Shown here: piece by piece, positions 36,524 to 48,445 of the stretch
Layout of the letters: each line of letters begins with the position of its first letter
Position numbering within the stretch: the stretch's first letter is position 1
Assembly: GCF_000003815.2 (NCBI RefSeq)
Contig: NC_049989.1
Span: 9,154,880-9,218,879 of the forward strand
Direction: 5' to 3'
Length of the DNA stretch: 64,000 nt
DNA from: Branchiostoma floridae
Taxonomy: Eukaryota > Chordata > Leptocardii > Amphioxiformes > Branchiostomatidae
Translations under genes and position numbers: made by a program
Notes under the pieces: model-generated
What the model was told of the DNA's origin: nothing
The model's input: the letters and a program-made list of their open reading frames with translations, nothing else
Database searches by the model: none

Positions 36524-39298
36524 ATGGAGACCGAAGCCCAACACGACAGCCCAGGCCCGCCCAACACGACATGGAACGACTCGTGGACAACCGAGGATTT
36601 CATCTTCGACAAATACAAACAAGACACGGTCGTTATCGTGATCTTCGTGCTCGCGTATCTCTCCATCTTACTGCTGTGCGTGGTGGGGAACCTGCTGGTC
36701 ATAGTGGTGGTGGTTTGGAACAGGAACATGCGGACAGTAACCAACTTCTTCATCACCAACCTGGCCGTGGCCGATCTGCTGGTCGGAGTCTTCTGTTTGC
36801 CGTTCAACCTGGCAGACAGCATCATGACAAGTAAGAGGTCATCATTTTCTGGTAATCTCTGAATATTAGCGAAAATTGTTTAATCGTAGAGGCCACTGAC
36901 CCGTTTTGAGATGAATAAATAAATAAATATATTGATACAGACGCCAAAAAGTTTGTTGTCTGTTCTCCGACGTAGCGCTGAAGAGCAGCGTTGTTAGAAT
37001 AATTTTTTTCAAACGCCTTACAGAGATAACAGTTGATAACTGATGTCCAGCTTTTTCTAACAGGAAAGGCAGCGGGCTCTGGTACTTCAACATCATATAG
37101 CACTTTTACAGATATGCATTGTACAAGCTCAAGTAAATTATTAAACTTGTTAAAAAAAGAGCAAAACTAACTGCACATCCTTCCATCAACTGGTCAAAGC
37201 CCACTTCTATTAGTGTGAAATACCAGGAGTGTATTTGAATTTTATTATACGGATCAAAAATTTGTCAATTGTCGGCGTTCAGCCCAGAAAGGCTAGTGTC
37301 GGCAGATTTTAGCAATGGTTGATTGCGGAAACGGAAAATACGACGTTTTAGCACTGTCTGTTGATCACATTATTTTAGTTCAAAAAGTGATTCAGTCGAA
37401 AACCGTGTTAAATACTCACACGTGATAATGTTTGTCACAATGATATCACATTATTTCACCAGTAGACAATCTTTGTTCTCTTACTAGTGAAATAATGTGA
37501 TAGAGGGTTGCTTTCATATTCTTTCACTAAGAGACACAATTTTTGGCTAGGGATAATTACAGGAGTCAAATACCGTACTTATCATCGTAACTATTTGTCT
37601 TCCTAGGTTGGCCATTCGGTGAAGCCATGTGCAAGGTGTTCCTCACAGTACGCGTTCTGTCAGTGTCTGCATCCGTCTTCACACTCGTCGCCATCGCCGT
37701 AGACAGGTAAACAATTTGTTTCTTTTGCTTGTTTTGCACAACCGTTATACCGCCTCATATGTCTATATGGCTGAACATACCAGGTTTGTGTTGAATACAC
37801 TGCTTACCCAAAGTGGCCAGATTTAAGTGTATTTGATCCACTCACACCGGAAAGGATACTTTGTCTTCTCGGTACCAAACTTTCACGGTCTGAGAAAATT
37901 TAACTTGTTCTCGGAACTAAATGTTCACGGTTGCAGCAGGTGCGTGTAAAAAAGACTCTTGTATTATTGTTGTCAGTAATGATAAGTTCGCGTTACAGTC
38001 CTCACCGTGAAAACCGTGAACATAAAAGTACACTGAAAAAATCAGTAGTTACAGTACATACTGGGTTCTTTAATGTGCTGGAGGCTCTTCTCAAACACTG
38101 AACCTCCATGTCATATCGGAGGCCGTCCCTAACCAACATATGCTAAGCAGTTAAGTGAGGAAATTTGTATAAGTTGGTCAGATGTTAGATATATTACGTA
38201 ATCTATGTGCTGAGAAAATTGTTAGCTATTTTCCTTATGCAACGACAAAGACTATTGTAACTGCCCAACACTAATGCAGGAATATAATAATAACGGCAAC
38301 AATAAAGACCTGCCTTCAATGGAAAGATTATATTAACCATCGCTGAACAAGCAAGAAAACAAACGCACAAACAACAACAAAAACAGGAGCATTTGCCATC
38401 GTATGTTTTCTGTTAATTTTCAGATCGTTTGTCTATATTAATTCATTGTAGTTAATGTTACTCTGTTTATAACACATTTCTATATGTATTTTATATATGT
38501 GAGTTAGAGACAACGAGTAAAGGTGGTATCTAACATTTATTGTCTGTTCTGGTAGAAACTGGGATGGGTTTCTATATTGTTTGATTCTGATGAATTTCTT
38601 TTCCCTTTAGATATTACGCAGTGGTCCACCCTACCAGCCCACGCTTCACCCAGACAGCGGTGCTGTACATCCTCGGCACCGTGTGGATCGTGGCGGCCGC
38701 TACATCTGCTCCCCAGGGCCTCGTCTTAACCAGCGTCACCTACGAAGGCGTTTACACGGCAGACGGACAACTTCTCACCGCCTGTGAGGAGGTCTGGCCC
38801 GGTGACTACTACGTAGTGGGATACACATTCTGCCTCTTCACTCTTTGCTATGTCTTCCCTCTACTTACTATTGTTGCGCTGTACGTAAAGATAGGAATGT
38901 CGATTTGGAATAGATCCAAACCCGGAGCAAGCCGTGATAGGGGGAAAAGGAGCGAGCCTTCAGTATCATACAACACGCAGTCTGACACGGTGACCATACA
39001 CTCGACACAATCAGCACAGGTCAGCCGTTTGGAGGAACAAAAGAAACTCCATGTTATCAGGATGCTTTTAGTTGTTGTTGTTGTATTCGCTTTGTCCTGG
39101 CTTCCTCTCTATTCCTTACTCTTTGCCTCCCTTTTTTCCAACTTTACTGACACCACAGCCGAGATTATGTACCGCTACGTCACGCCTATTGTAAAAGGGG
39201 TAGCTTTCATCAACTGTGGACTAAACCCAGTCATATATGGCTATTATAATAAGAACTTGCGAAAAGGCTTTTCTCAGCTTGTTAGATCCAAAAAATAA
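36524..39298 (+). CDS. Neuropeptide FF receptor-like GPCR (gene 3), three coding exons
   Basis: Recent paralogue of gene 2, also 364 aa; exons 36,524-36,830, 37,607-37,706 and 38,611-39,298, total divisible by three, introns at identical positions and phases. Motifs: N-terminal NTT, NDS, TM1 GN, TM2 LAVAD, loop-1 [11 protein letters not shown], loop-2 [10 protein letters not shown]6 [11 protein letters not shown]7 [11 protein letters not shown]. The N-terminus is five residues longer than gene 2. TM1-TM2 and the first 195 bases of exon 3 are nearly identical to gene 2 at the DNA level; TM3 is moderately similar; TM5 onward, the third loop and the tail differ strongly. Expected to couple to G proteins at the plasma membrane in response to an RFamide-type peptide; ligand not shown. 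AATAAA follows at 39,427. Confidence 0.9.
36831..37606 (+). other. Intron 1 of GPCR gene 3
   Basis: Phase-1 intron; donor GTAAGA, acceptor GTCTTCCTAG. It holds a short inverted repeat near 37,440-37,500 (ATATCACATTATTTCACCAG against CTAGTGAAATAATGTGATAG). No gene. It lacks the piggyBac-like element present in the same intron of gene 2. Confidence 0.7.
37707..38610 (+). other. Intron 2 of GPCR gene 3
   Basis: Phase-2 intron in the DRY arginine codon; donor GTAAAC, acceptor TTTTCCCTTTAG. Contains an imperfect inverted region near 37,870-38,030 built from TTCACGGT / ACCGTGAA pieces. Nothing else recognised. Confidence 0.65.
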
Positions 39299-39426
39299 GT
39301 CAAAGCAGCATTCGTCTGTGCCAAGAGGAACATGTTTCTAAATGCTTCACACTGTAAAGTATGAAAGGTCTGAAATAGTTTTCCCAGGTCCAGCTAATTT
39401 AAGCAAATATATCTCCTCTGTCACAA

Positions 39427-39432
39427 AATAAA
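39427..39432 (+). terminator. Poly(A) signal for GPCR gene 3, candidate
   Basis: AATAAA about 130 bases after the stop, followed by a T-rich stretch. Confidence 0.45.
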
Positions 39433-41396
39433 GTCCCTTTTATTGCACGGTTTTTACCATACGATTCCTATAGAGTACTAGTAATACGAATTAATACTGC
39501 GAATTACATTAAACAGCTTTTTTCATTCAGGTTGGCAAAGTGTGTCAGGCAATATCATTTTGATTATATTACATGGTTTCTGGCATAACATTTTGGAAAT
39601 AAAATCATATTTAATATCATCATTGTCTGTCGACCCCTGGATGATGAAGGCGCAATTCCATGCACTACTGCAGACCACATCAGCCGGTCATGTACACTCT
39701 TACTCCTCGGCTGGCCCGGTATTAGAAAGAAACTTTCGGGAAGGTCAGCTCACCGTGTTTTTCCACGGGGCCTCTAGAAAATGTGTAAGAAAATAACCTC
39801 CTCACTCGCCCGAAGACAGTAACCTTAGTTACTAAACTGTACCCGTCTCTGTCTGAGTCTTGTAGACATCCGTGGAAGAGCACCGCAAGTGGTCTTTATG
39901 TGGGTGTTATTTCCAACTGGTGTTTTGTGCTTTGCGTAAGATTGAAATGTACGTTCCAAACGAGTTGGATAAGGTCCAGGTTTTTGAGCGCTATACATGT
40001 GAACTGGCTCAATTACTGTGCAAAAGATTTGTACTTGAAGGTTTTATCAATAGAGGAACTCCAGACCTTATCTGTTTATTACATGCATACCAGCTCGGCT
40101 ATGGAATTCCTTATGCTGTTTGGAGTTTATGTAGAATCAATCTATTTATCGCATTGTCAACAACAGTCACAAATAAGGTAGAAAATAATTTTCATGAATA
40201 AATAGATTTAAATTGTATTTTTGAAATGATTGTTAACCCTTTAAATTGTTGAAATATATACATTAAAAAACTTCTAGCTCAATATTGCAACATTTCAAAG
40301 TGTTTCACCTCTGATTTCCTATCAGTGTACTAGAAAATATTTTAACATCTTTTGAAAAGTTTACTCCTAATGAACAGTAGATCTATTTCCATTAATGCCA
40401 TCATTAGCTTTTTAAGATTTTATTAACCTAAAAAATGTCAATTCATTGGATGAATGAATGAGAAAAATGGTACTTCTAGAAAAGCATGTAAATATATTTT
40501 GACAGGCTGGAATAAAATAGGATACAATTGAAACTCTTTCATCTTTTATGGTTTGAGATGTTTACAGATATTTTACATGTTATCATTTATATTTTACTGA
40601 ATCTAAAGTATGATTTTAAGATATTGAATTTAAAAAAAGGGACTCGGTGGTTTTATTCGATGGTTATAGCAACTGACAAGGTTTTAACACACCATATACA
40701 CCTTGAGGCAGATCATTAACCCAAGCCCAAGCCACACAGCATGAGATCACATGTTTTTAATACACGTGCACGCGTAGGAATACTGCTTTGCACAACATAT
40801 GTTCGATTCAAGATGGCTGCTGCCATGTCTTTGAAACGAGACTAGGTCTTTTAATTCATATGGCTTTGATATGAATATCTTAAATAAAGTTATCTTAATC
40901 AATGAATCAAAGGTGTTCTGTTATACTCTCGGGCAAAATAGCTAATAAAGCCGTGCGTTTGTAAATGTAGTATCAAAGAATAGTAAGTTTGCAGCTCACG
41001 GCACCTCTTTAGATATGAAAGGGTAAAGGTCCCATGGCCCTTTTGAGGCTGTTTGGCCAATGACTTGTTGTAACAAATGAAACGGACTCCACTGTGTCTA
41101 TGACACCGTATTCTATGCAAATCATTTCCCTCCTTCCACCACCCTGTACCTCTCCAATCCAAGACAGTCATTTTGTAACGACACAATGTCTAGCAAGTAA
41201 TAATTACCTGTGAATTTTGGGCTACCATGCGAATTTCTTAATGTCTGAAATGGATGATTTGAATAATTGATTAGTTAAATAATTGTTACTGGCCACGAAA
41301 TCTAAAAAAAATCATATATTTGCTGTGATCGGGGTTTTATCAGTAAAAGCATGTATTTTCCTTTGATATTACAAACGCAAAAACAAAAACTTAACA

Positions 41397-41622
41397 AGAG
41401 ACAGAGAGAGAGACACAGAGAGAGAAAGAAGAGAGACAGAGAGAGAGAAAAAAACAATAGAGGCAGAAAGAGAGACAGAGAGAGAAAATTAAGAAGAGAG
41501 ACAGAGAGAGAGGCAGAGAGAGGGGGAGAGAGAAACAAGAGAGGCAGAGAGAGAGAGAGAGAGACAGAGAGAGAGAGAGAATAGAGAAAGAGACAGAGAG
41601 ATAAAGAAAGGAGAGAAGCAGG
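41397..41622. repeat. GA-rich simple repeat
   Basis: About 225 bases made of GAGAGACAGAGAGAG-type units with scattered AA and GC interruptions. The long open frames on both strands here are artefacts of the low-complexity composition. Confidence 0.95.
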
Positions 41623-42954
41623 GGTGCCACTAGCAATTCCTTCATTTTTCATATAGGAAATTATGAATTCAAAAATTTTATTAAGTATGCCGTTGCTTGC
41701 GTAGACATCTTGCTAGGGACAAGAAACATCTTTGACTGTTTTGACAAATTATTGAAAATGCGTATTGGACACCAGAAAGCCTTGCATAAAAGTGTAAAAA
41801 AATGTTCATTCAATCATTCCGAATGTAGAGTCTAAAACAGCTTATTCACGATCATACGAACGCATTCATATCTTAAACAACATTCTTTTCATGATTAAGG
41901 CAAATTAGCTCCATGATATTGGTTTAAGTTTACACGTAATGTCAGTTTACACGTAACAAAATATGAGCTTCAAAGGTTATTTCCAATACGGACAGGAGCT
42001 ATTTTTGTCTATCATTAATTATGGTGTGATTTTTTGTACATAAAGAGGAGGAATCTCTAGCGATGAGGGAGAGAAGCTCGGTGCCACGTGGAAACAGGAA
42101 GGGCACCAGTGACATCCTCTCCGGGTGTGCTGACAAGTGACAACCTCCCCGGGTGTGCTGACTAAATCACTTCTAGCAGCGCTTGTGAAGTCCCTGGGGA
42201 ATATGCTTCATCAACCGCGAGAGGTGGCTTCATGTACACACTACTCTGTGTCGGAACCCCCAGTGTGTCGCGTGCGGAAATGACCTGCGTCCTATGTTTT
42301 ATTCACCGTAACGAACTCTCCCAGCAGTATCCCAAGAAAAAAAGGAATATCACACCCATTACACAACACTAAAGCTCCTTCTTCGAGAAGTTGTATACAC
42401 CTGCCTGTCTTCAGATATTTAGCTCGTAAAATTGGAAAGATAACGACAATTGAGGAATAAAAATCTCACTTAATGTCACCAGACTCCACACTTGCCAGGA
42501 CTTCATAGGAGTCTTTTCTCTCTTTTTGACTAAGCACGATTTTAACTAGAAAGACCTACATTTGCTAGAGATCAAATACAGCATATTTCAAGCCATTTCC
42601 ATATCCATGCAAAAAAAATTCATATTAACCTTTTACGAAATTTATCTATCTCAAAAGATCATTCCACTCCAAAATTGGTTTTGAAAAGTTGCGCCGCCTT
42701 TGAAGACGGACACTTCCAAAACAGCCGTATCTATGCAAAAACGGACTGGTCTATGTGGCCCATTTTCGATATCCTAGTGCTAAAACTACCACAATACCAA
42801 ATTAGATATAAGTTTGCTTTTTTGTGGCACGGGAATATTGTGGTCAAAAATGGCAAAGAATCCAAAATTTTAACATCTTAAAGTGATTGTACACCATAAT
42901 TGTGAATGGAGTCCTGTGGTTACATACAAGATATTTCAAGTTGTTTTGAAAAAG

Positions 42955-43130
42955 TCTCATGTCTTGAGATGTCTAGAAAAAATCTTGAGCTAATTCCAAA
43001 GAATCTGGAGACCTTCTTAAAGATCTTAAGATTGTTATAAAAAATCTCAATATTGTCTCGAAAGATATCAAGATTGTCTCGAAAGAAAGATCTCAAGATA
43101 GTCTAAAAAATCTCAAGATTTACCATAAAA
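42955..43130. repeat. Degenerate minisatellite of ATCTCAAGATTGTCT units
   Basis: Roughly eight variants of AAATCTCAAGATTGTCTCGA occur back to back (for example near 43,045, 43,068, 43,094 and 43,115), some inverted (TCTTGAGA near 42,961). Unit length is irregular at about 20-25 bases. Confidence 0.6.
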
Positions 43131-44336
43131 TCTTTTTCTTTTTATTTTCAACAAGACCCTCGCTGGGTGCCATTATGATCCACTGTATAACAGAGAAGTT
43201 TTCCTCAAAATGTCAGATATGCATCTTTCAACTGTAAGTGTTAGTTAGTGACCTGCCCAGTCTAAAAATTATCTGCTCGCAATCAAAATAATTTTAAGGC
43301 CTATATCAATTAAGTTAAAAACGTCCGGTGGTATTTACTAACTTATCCAACATGCCAAATTTCAGGTCATTTGGCCCAAACATGAAGGGATCGGTTATGG
43401 GAAGAAGAAGGAAAAGGAGAAGAAGAGGAGACTATAGAATATTGTATATAAACAATATATTTCAATACATGTATGTACATGTATTGCTAAATGATTCAGA
43501 CATTGCTAGCATGTATAGGCCTCCGGAGAGGTGACCGAAGTTGAATGACATGTTTATCATATGAAGTATTGAAAATAAAAATAAAATGTTAACTTTTGAC
43601 AGTTTGAGAGCTGTAGGAGTCAGTGTCTCTACGTGAAGTTTCATTTTCTTTTTTACTCAACACGTGCTCGTACACATGACACGTTATCATTTTCTAACAC
43701 GCTTCATATCAAAGCTGCGACGATGTCTTTCAACACGTTTGATTGACATGTTTATCGAATGGATTCAAAAAGAAGCTGTTATCTTCGGTCATGAAAAGAC
43801 GTTGCCAGGATGAACGCTGTAGGAGGTAACGTCACTATCTTACTCAATTATTTCACTGCGTCAGTCAAGCGAAAAGATTGGCTGCATGGAAACACCTGGG
43901 AAAACAAGAGTTCGGAGACCCCATATCTCAGTGAGACATTCCGATTATACAAATGACTTTCACATCTGAATAATCTACGCTTGATAATGTACGACTTGAA
44001 CTAACTAACACAGGTCACAATGTCGACAATCCAGTAAACAAATTGTATTTATTAGAAGAATTATGGAACTTTTGTATTGATCATGCAAATAAGGAATTTA
44101 TAAACATAATTGGTATATGCTAATCTCCCAACTGTCGCAAGCTACATGTGTATTTGACACCATAACACCACAAATAAAGATTTTCGTCATTAAAAAAATT
44201 AGATTCTAATTTGGATAATTTGCACTTTGTCATGTGCATCACCGAAAAATCAAGACCATAACATGTCAAGGTCAACAGATACAATAAAAAGGACTTTCTA
44301 TTGCAGTACAAAGGCCACATTCTACGTATCCTCAAA

Positions 44337-44734
44337 TACACCTTTCTCACGCGGCGGCCATGATAGATCTAAAACGAGTTCAATGAGGCAAACAAAAGAC
44401 TGTCCATCATGATTAGCAGTTCAACCAATGATGGCCTACCAATTAGGAAAGCGACCAATAAGAGATTTAGCTGCATGTCCGTAAAATATTTGCATTATTA
44501 TGTTTTTATTTTGCATCTCTTAAGGGACTATGTGGTCAGTCTACGCTAATCTAAATTGCTACATCTTTCGATGCATAGCACTAGTTAAAATATTTATTTT
44601 TTGATCTTACATTGTGAAAATTTGTGTGGTTTGGGGGGAATCTAAATGGGAGCTGGTTTTAGAAATAAGTTTTGTCTGTTTGCCTCATTGACCTCGTCTT
44701 CGTTCTATCATGGCCGCCGCGTGAGAAAGGTGTA
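44337..44734. mobile_element. MITE with TACACCTTTCTCACGC termini
   Basis: Left arm TACACCTTTCTCACGCGGCG then GCCATGATAG; right arm CTATCATGGCCGCCGCGTGA then GAAAGGTGTA. Arms extend inward through the AATGAGGCAAACA/TGTTTGCCTCATT pair. 398 bp, no transposase. The right half is repeated at 17,519-17,840. Confidence 0.8.
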
Positions 44735-44736
44735 TA

Positions 44737-44850
44737 GACCTTGACCTTCGTCTTCCCAACACTACCCACATACCAAATATCATCTTAATCCATCACGAGG
44801 TTCTTGAGTTATGCTGACTACAAAAGTCCAGAAACACACACACACACACT
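44737..44850. repeat. Second copy of the repeat that ends in (CA)n
   Basis: GACCTTGACCTTCGTCTTCC, ACATACCAAATATCATC, GAGGTTCTTGAG and GCTGACTACAAAAG in the same order as at 23,570. It ends in about eight CA units. It abuts the right end of the MITE at 44,734. Confidence 0.6.
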
Positions 44851-46371
44851 CGAAATTTGACAGGCACTTAGGCAAGAAATTTTTCATGTTAGAAATGTAT
44901 AACGTGTGTGGAAAACCTTCGAAATATTTCTATAATTTGTTGAGAAATATAGTATTAGATGTTACAAATTATGGCTACTACCGCACTACCTTTGTGATTG
45001 TTGGGAATATTGAAATTTGAGTTGTGCTTATCATTTCTGTGTGAGGCCGAGGACTTATTGATCACATCTCGTATTTGTCAGATTTTTACTTTTTTTAGGT
45101 AGTAGCCTGGTAGAGGCCAAAACGTCTATGCGGCAGTGACCCTCATACGGACTTAAGTATATACGCACTTGTGAACCCACCATACCACATTTTTATACCA
45201 TTGCGAAAGCAACTTCTTCATTTAAATATTATGATTTTGAAATTAAGGCTTTGATTGATGTAGCTGGGACGTCAAAGCCGTGACTATACAGGCATTTGTA
45301 AATGCCTTGAGTAAACTTGTAACTTTCAACAATCCCCTCCATACCAAGAGTACAAATAACCATACCCCCACCCGAGTCAAAGTTTTCAGGAGATGTACAC
45401 GAAGACAGAAGAAGTATTTACCTGCGCAGCGTTGGTCTTTTACATGATTTCAAATATCTTGTCCAGGTGGAAAACATCTCATCGAGCAAGAAGTGTAGTC
45501 ATTAGCTACCAACCTTGAGTCAAGTGGTGACAAACGACCAGCTAGACGCTCGCATACAATAACATACAAAGCCTTTATAGTATTCACCGATGAATGTTAG
45601 TCCTAGCATTCACGCTTTTTCATGACATGTTATCCCCGGATGCCCTTAAAGTTTTGGGATATAAGAGGCTGGACTCTTGTCCCAGGTCCCCATCGTTATT
45701 TCAGAAGTGGGACTACATGCTTGTTAGAGTACAGACGAACGAGTGCACGTGGTTGACTGAAAGAAGCGAGACGAATCGGTCAATACAGCGCATGGTGCTG
45801 CCACAAAAGGGACCGCTTCATCATAAAAGTCCTTCACCTTGAAAGAGCTTTCAATTGCCTTCAGTACAGTGACGCGCGTTCATAATGAACATCTGTTAAA
45901 ACGTCGCAAACAACCTGGCTATACTTGCTTGACTACTAATAGCGTTCACATTTTTGTATTACATTTTTGAGCTATAGAAACTTCGTACAAAGTTTGGAAA
46001 CGATCATATTTCTCTTGTTTCTACGTCAATTTAAATCTATCATATATCATTAAAAAGCCCGCGTAATTTCCTTTCCTATGATATCAAACTCTGTATTATT
46101 GGAAACTCATGGAATGACTCCTGCGTACGTAAGTGGGGCGAAAATATATGTGCCAAAATGTCCCTTATTGTGCAAAACACTGTAAAAATGGGACTAGTGC
46201 TGAGTTTGATGATAAGCTCAACTGTCATAATCCTACACAGAACCGCCGGGTACAGATTTATTTTTTGCACAACTGATTGGAGTAAATTTGCCAGCTGGAT
46301 GGCGGAATCAAAGTATGAAGGCAGCCAGTAGAACACTACGCTTACTGTTGCAAGGAGTTACCGCGTTTGTT

Positions 46372-46605
46372 GGAGGCAGGGTCATTGTGTGGTATATAAC
46401 AGCCAGAGGAAAAACAAGGTCTGTCGTCATCCCAGGCAACCCCAATGTGGTTTAAGATATAGAGAAATCATTCTCCATCCAGTCGCAATCTCTTAGCTCT
46501 ACACTGTGTGACCAAATGCCATTCTTCAAGACGACAACGTCCGCCCACACAGAGCAAGAGCTATTGTAGACTACCTTCAGGGTGAAGGACTATACGTGGG
46601 GTGAT
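46372..46605 (+). pseudogene. Tc1/mariner transposase relic
   Basis: Frame one from 46,372 reads GGRVIVWYITARGKTRSVV and continues IPGNPN, which matches the V-W-G-x-I...G-N block around the first part of the DDE core. After a frameshift, the frame from about 46,518 reads ILQDDNVRPHRARAIVDYLQ then GEG, the well-known (Q)DDN-x-RPH catalytic block. It then stops at TGA near 46,603. Only about 75 codons remain, in two frames, without visible terminal repeats; inactive. Confidence 0.8.
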
Positions 46606-47043
46606 CAATATGTTCTCGGCCTCACCCAGCAAAAATAAGCACAACTCAGATTTCTACACGTATATGGCTCGTTCTCATTGAAATGTCAAAAATGCTGTCA
46701 CTGATTTACGACTGGATATTAGGAAAATTATAGACAGTATGACTGGTCCCTTTGTTTTTCCACAACACCGGTAATGTTTTACAAAAGATGCACTACAACA
46801 TTCAAAACGGTTCATGGCTTTGAAGGTTATTATAGCCTCGGGTGGGATTTCAAACCCTAAAATATGGCTGTCGCCTGAGAAGAAACGAAGAATTCAAATA
46901 GTAGCCAAAAATGGAATTCATTCCCCAAATGATTGTTCGGCAGATGAAACCAGCTACCCAGGCCGTCTGTCCGATCACGTCAGATCGCTACTATCACTGA
47001 TCTTGGAGGCTGTGTGAGGAGGTTCATGCCTGTCGCCAAATTC

Positions 47044-47418
47044 GGTAACAAACGTTACCACCACGAGTACGATGGTTGCCACGGTTATCTTATCCACGTA
47101 TAACACTAGAAATGGCCGTTTTTGTGACGCTTTACAGTTTTTCTGGTTTTCTAAAGAAACAAAAAAGGGTCATTGACTGCCATTTGTATCCCACCTTGCT
47201 TACAAAATGTTGTACAGAAATGACTGTAACAAACGTTACCATTGTTTGATGCTTTCTAAGCATTCTGTCTGACCCGGTGCAAAAATGCTGCCCACTTTTT
47301 AAATGTCTCTAGAAACGTCAACTTATCCCTAAATGATGAAGCCAATAATGTTAATCCTTTTGAAGAAAAAGCGTTAAGTTTACTGTTGTAACAAACGTTA
47401 CCGTTAACGTTTGTTACC
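47044..47418. repeat. Recurring palindrome GTAACAAACGTTAC
   Basis: GGTAACAAACGTTACC or its close variant appears at about 47,044, 47,226 and 47,387. The last is followed immediately by the inverted form GGTAACGTTTGTTACC-like sequence (47,401-47,418). The motif is itself palindromic (GTAAC and GTTAC arms). Intervening sequence is not obviously repeated. Confidence 0.5.
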
Positions 47419-48339
47419 TGCCCTGTAATACATTACCAATGGGACCGAAAATAATAAGTTGTCATTTTTTGGTTAAAAGAGGAATTTTCCTTAACAACCA
47501 GGTAGTTTTCACTGGAAATAAAGCCGATTTGTTTTTTGACAAAAAAATGCCATTTTTTTTACATTTCAATAAAAAGTGAGTGATATGTCAAGTACAATGT
47601 CTTTTATGAATGTGTACCAAAATCCAAGTTAATACGTTCATTACTTTGCAGGTGACACCCAGTAAAGGTAGATAGGACTACGAGAGAAGGAAAAAAACAT
47701 GGATAATTGAGCGAGGTGAGCAGGTCAACTTCTCTGCTGGAAGTCAGACGCACACTTCTTCCTAGAACTTGTTGATCTCCCCTCGTAGTCTTTTATAGGA
47801 TAGAATGGTCTTCAAACAGTCCAACACCAGATTGAGCACGTCTGGGATCAAATTGTTTCTTTGAATAAAGAGTAACACTGACTCTGATTAACGAGTCTTG
47901 TTTACTCAAGTTATCTTTGTGCACAAGTCTAAACCAAATGGTGAAAATAAAACGAATATATGGTTTGACATCAGTGGGGTTATCTCAGCACTTTATTACC
48001 GAGACCCACTAAAGCAAGCCTGATGCTTGGTCCGTGAGTTTACAATTATAATGAGGTGGATATCGCATGAAAGGAAATTGCTCAAGATTTCTAACGATAA
48101 CGCTATATAACACATTGACATTGACATAGACAAGATGAATATTCCACAAAGACTTATCCCAACTTCCCCACATTGACAAACGAACAAAAAGCCAATTTTC
48201 TCTTGAAATCGCAGAACCCACAGATTTTGGGAAAAGTGGGGCTTTTCGTCTAGTCTCCCTCTGCTTCCAAAAAAAGAAGTCAAAGTACCAACCTGTTTAG
48301 AAATAGCGAACACTAATATTAGAGTAGAATATTGTTCAC

Positions 48340-48445
48340 AACTGTCCATTGTTACTTGTATATCTACTATCAATGTTTATACCATGTACTTGCAATTAGC
48401 CCTCGGGCAAGAACTTGCAAATAAACTTCTTTATTCTATGATTGA
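48340..48445 (+). mobile_element. LINE 3' tail, candidate
   Basis: The segment TGTACTTGCAATTAGCCCTC followed by GGGCAAGAACTTGCAAATAA and ACTTC resembles the conserved 3' UTR end of a CR1/L2-type lancelet LINE as I remember that pattern. It has a built-in AATAAA-like signal. No coding portion was found upstream, so only the tail is called. Confidence 0.35.

Noticed and set aside
36496-36825. Minus-strand 109-codon frame, nearly the same as one at 23,813-24,160
   Set aside because: Antisense of exon 1 of the two duplicated GPCRs; conserved only because the coding exon is.
39531-39796. Acceptor-like TTCATTCAG followed by GTTGGC, as at exon 2 of the receptors
   Set aside because: The following frame has no loop-1 WPFG, TM3 or DRY residues; not a fourth receptor copy.
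39872-40201. 109-codon open frame downstream of GPCR gene 3
   Set aside because: No motif, signal peptide or family resemblance, in AT-rich sequence; overlaps a second frame of similar length. Most likely chance.
41302-41652. Long open frames on both strands rich in Ser/Leu or Arg/Glu
   Set aside because: Pure product of the GA-rich simple repeat.
42675-42881. 68-codon open frame near 42.7 kb
   Set aside because: Sequence around it shows internal low-level repeats (CCATATCCATGCAAAAA type) and no protein family features.
47044-47418. CRISPR-like array from regularly repeated palindromes
   Set aside because: Only a few units, irregular spacing, and a eukaryotic genome with introns and MITEs.
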